DNA from: Antedon mediterranea
Taxonomy: Eukaryota; Echinodermata; Crinoidea; Comatulida; Antedonidae
DNA: 64,000 nt
NCBI RefSeq assembly: GCF_964355755.1
Contig: NC_092677.1
Location: forward strand, 8,809,001-8,873,000
Direction: 5' to 3'
Positions 62,201-64,000 of the stretch are shown here, in pieces. The translations under genes and the position numbers were made by a program. Each line of letters begins with the position of its first letter. Position 1 is the stretch's first letter. Below the pieces are notes generated by a model. The model was not told the origin of the DNA. It saw only the letters and a list, made by a program, of their open reading frames with translations, and ran no database searches.

Positions 62201-63999
62201 TTGTCGTTGTGAGCTATTAGAGGTACGTTCTTCAAATCCATGTCATATATCATGTATGACCTACGTGGGTTGTTGTACAGGAGTATACATCGTATTCGCT
62301 CCATGTGTTGAATTCTTGCTTCATCAGTAAAGTGTTTGAATGATGGAAGAATGAACTTCTTGTAGACACTGGATTCCGTACATTCTGTTAAACCAACAAG
62401 TGTGTGTAGTTGTTTCAATGACCCATCATCTTTAATGAACTCTGCCTTTGATTCAGCTAACCATTTTTCTTTTTCAATCTTCGGAATTCCAGGATGAAGA
62501 ACAAAGTGCTGTTTGCTGTGATGTAAGGCAATGAATTCTTCGTGAATGGAAAGGTAGCAGGGCAACTTTTTCAAATCACCAATATGCTGTTCCTTTATCA
62601 TCTGTGATCTAACAAACCGTCCAAAAAACCACAAAATATTTCGTCTGTCTTCATCAGCTAATGAATCAAATGCTCTTTCATTTGCTTCTAACAAACGAAC
62701 CAAACTTTTCAGTATTCTTTCGGGAGTGCTTTCAGTGGTAATAAATCGTTCGATAAAGTCAATAGTTGACCTATCAAGGGTACCAAAAGGAGTCCTATCA
62801 TTTCTCAAAAACATTAACTCATCTAAAACTGGCAGTTCCATCTTAGCCAGAGCATCCTTAATTGTACCTCCAGTTACCTTGTTAGAGATTACCGTGTCAG
62901 CTTCTGAAAACGGCATTAAATAATGATTCACTTTTCCTTTCAATGTAACTAGGACAGGAACCACACACCAATTACCTATCTGTTGTCTAATCTGAGTACA
63001 TTTCTCATTATAATCAGGCAAACGAGAATATAAATAATAATTTTTAAATTCTTCATTCAAAAAGTCCCAAAATTCTTGAATCCAAGTTTCGTTTGGCGCT
63101 TCTTCACTCTGAGAATCCCAAATTACTTTAGAATTTGCCCTGTGTATGCCTAAATTAGAATTTAGCCTTTCTACAAGATCGTTAATGGTGAATTTGTTGA
63201 TTTCAGGTGACTTTGCTGAGAAATGGCGTTGAGCGCGACTGTGTACAAACTCTTTCCAGCATTTTGGAAGTAACTTGTACCTTCTTGATAGAAATGATTT
63301 ACCTGTTGTACTAAACCTATGTAACTGTAAGTCTTGCGTTAGCAACATTGGCATGTCATTTAATGGAGTATTATTTCGTAATTTACCGTACAAATCAATA
63401 TACTCGAGCAGTTTAAAGTAATTTTCTTCACCATTAATACTTGTGTTAGTAATGTTACATGGTAATTTACCTGGATTGAATTCAGTTTTGAGAAAATTCA
63501 CTACAGAATTCGGAGAAACTTTCTCGACTGAGTATATTTGACGTACACCAGCCTCATTGGGTGACGTTGCTCTAATTAGGCCATTGTAGACATTATCGGG
63601 GACAATTGTTACTTTGAAACCGATCTGTTGCAGAATTGGTATTGGAACTGCCTTTGTCTTTGTCTTAATTTTGTCTTCTGTATAAAAGTATGCCTTTTCC
63701 CCAATGGATCCAGAAGCGGGAAGCCATTCGAATGAGTAAGTACATCTGTTACCTATAAGCCTACGGCTCATAACTTTATTTAGACGTCTGGTCACCGGAC
63801 ACACTGACATATTATTTTGAAGAACATTGATAAACACTTGTGTAGCCAATTGTGTCCACTCTGAATGCACTTTATTTATATCTGGAAAGTAATGCCAATA
63901 TAATGCCATCTTCTTGTCCAACTCCTCAGAAGAGCAGGTCATTTGAGATGTACTCTCATTGACCGATTCAAAGATTCTGTCTCTCAATTGCATTAACAT
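59254..63999 (-). CDS. SACS: Sacsin-type co-chaperone, C-terminal 1581 aa (5' end outside window)
   Basis: A single uninterrupted reading frame reaching the right edge; the Met at 63999 is probably internal, since sacsin proteins are about 4,500 residues. Near residues ~1318-1385 is a DnaJ-type domain with its HPD triad (YLKWHPDKNPGNEDF). A Gly/Asn/Arg-rich linker follows, and ~1450-1581 is a HEPN domain (ARYDFEAANNDI, AAEKSLKAAI, HDLTRL). This J-HEPN order and the roughly 265-residue tail match sacsin, a very large co-chaperone for the Hsp70/Hsp90 systems; the HEPN domain binds nucleotides and dimerises. The part before the J domain lacks recognised short motifs, as in the sacsin repeat region. 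Some invertebrates carry several sacsin-like genes, so this may be one of a family. Confidence 0.88.
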   Translation of the reverse strand: MLMQLRDRIFESVNESTSQMTCSSEELDKKMALYWHYFPDINKVHSEWTQLATQVFINVLQNNMSVCPVTRRLNKVMSRRLIGNRCTYSFEWLPASGSIGEKAYFYTEDKIKTKTKAVPIPILQQIGFKVTIVPDNVYNGLIRATSPNEAGVRQIYSVEKVSPNSVVNFLKTEFNPGKLPCNITNTSINGEENYFKLLEYIDLYGKLRNNTPLNDMPMLLTQDLQLHRFSTTGKSFLSRRYKLLPKCWKEFVHSRAQRHFSAKSPEINKFTINDLVERLNSNLGIHRANSKVIWDSQSEEAPNETWIQEFWDFLNEEFKNYYLYSRLPDYNEKCTQIRQQIGNWCVVPVLVTLKGKVNHYLMPFSEADTVISNKVTGGTIKDALAKMELPVLDELMFLRNDRTPFGTLDRSTIDFIERFITTESTPERILKSLVRLLEANERAFDSLADEDRRNILWFFGRFVRSQMIKEQHIGDLKKLPCYLSIHEEFIALHHSKQHFVLHPGIPKIEKEKWLAESKAEFIKDDGSLKQLHTLVGLTECTESSVYKKFILPSFKHFTDEARIQHMERIRCILLYNNPRRSYMIYDMDLKNVPLIAHNDKPLKRICDYFDDSDIIFQHMLQPDMFLPNPFDKSKWRELMIDLGLQTQPKEDMVLEFAKQIEVTIGVEANVGLQQSKDLVKYINNSEEWKSDVFFLGKLSDIAFLVPSTLDKNLVELHKQFCTGCTDTRSIAYNGALTKSNTHLVWTSANILPDYAVPFNVSFSKPAKAFMDILKHLNVSEAPSLKIVQQHTKNLCCHLKEKYYNHSKRTGTGATSSECQTMLHDVMQSIYQHFSKQCKDGNVNADGIVKELKDVPMLLACDDTLLIPPKYTVKHMKPGLKLTPYICAIPNAFVPYMDLFSHLGAQDEPSIWQCCELMTMVHDDINEQSFDKDPNLVSMIKFAVKKVFENYEDKNWLQDVTKLYLPNRAYQLVESSNMKYYDKPLFEDRMKVKNVEKILFDLSDAGLKSPATVYIENMPAEIKPCKFSEHVTETMSSNQSECRYAKEALWDQLHFIKRQLQSIEFRQGICRILKHEANQKNVELSETYLSDIFSRLSRDQLTIKCINNLETHLEEFGEVIEGSTSESECFLEREQSVTIFMRHHDDGDSLGVTTNLNIKLSEFICDLTGVLDFKTVLKMIVNDLNKIQKLLSEINIPALDAIRSDRMAPPKLGSRVPDDVVESLDNDPFNDFTVGEYVVYETDQEEFVYAKILQKKKSNTSGSSLKRMYIIDYGTQSTVGTLSLYKWRSRKETCHTYLDLQPYVAPPHDNEDPKASLSPPVCENLDDAKNKLSDKLEEIWTLEDTERKKAIKRLYLKWHPDKNPGNEDFCTEVFKHLKNEIDRLEKGLPRRKVSAERNYYQSNSGKWEEHFRTWNQRAGRDRRNRSYNSTGFGFSGETNYRNFAYTPSPGQAKLWQKQARYDFEAANNDINRRNPSYEWVAYKCMQAAEKSLKAAILSHTGKSFITHDLTRLAINVECIPGCPPDLRNYVNELCTYGKDQNATRYPRRYSNQIPHAIYDREDADKCILNAKTILDMMDTFIN

Positions 64000-64000
64000 T

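Overview
The window is animal nuclear DNA. It is AT-rich, with short exons bounded by GT/AG introns, tRNA-headed SINEs, many small DNA-transposon relics and a CCCTAA-type interstitial telomere tract. The frequent TAGGCCTA word, the lectin-kringle-LamG-PAN gene and a long single-exon sacsin-type gene suggest an echinoderm or another invertebrate deuterostome. That placement is inference; the species cannot be named from the sequence.

Layout, left to right. (1) 356-8109, minus: first coding exons of a TPR protein resembling TTC3, running off the left edge. (2) 8110-13260: no gene; a CpG-rich block and an inverted pair of about 100-bp segments carrying a GCGCCAC-N3-GTGGCGC palindrome. (3) 13261-15155, minus: a two-exon THAP-domain gene abutting the C-terminal part of a P-element/THAP9-type transposase, with the catalytic core missing. 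(4) 15327-16446: CTCF-like tandem motif, back-to-back SINEs, a long (TA)n and a minisatellite. (5) 16972-22507, plus: a complete 7-exon gene for a secreted 532-aa protein (signal peptide, F-type-lectin-like, kringle, LamG-like and PAN domains). Its first intron holds a 572-bp near-perfect hairpin. Downstream lie a SINE, local duplications, a dead non-LTR reverse transcriptase and a duplicated PAN exon. (6) 28429-40988, minus: complete USP25/USP28 deubiquitinase, 22 coding exons, 1116 aa. (7) 41509-51043, plus: complete Golgi pH regulator (GPHR/GPR89), 13 exons, 453 aa, head-to-head with the USP gene. Its introns hold a telomere-like tract and a 4.9-kb hierarchical minisatellite. (8) 53407-56672, minus: complete gamma-butyrobetaine-dioxygenase-like gene, 5 exons, 473 aa, with a presequence-like extension. 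(9) 59254-63999, minus: C-terminal 1581 aa of a sacsin-type protein (DnaJ plus HEPN), open at the right edge.

The genes do not form one pathway; this is an ordinary animal gene neighbourhood. The most unusual content is in the repeats: several MITE families whose ends are TTAA, one palindromic member nested in another, and the 17/136/1496-bp repeat inside GPHR. Exon boundaries come from hand-reading splice sites. For the four complete multi-exon genes and the THAP gene every junction phase is consistent and the total length is a multiple of three. No database search or transcript evidence was available.
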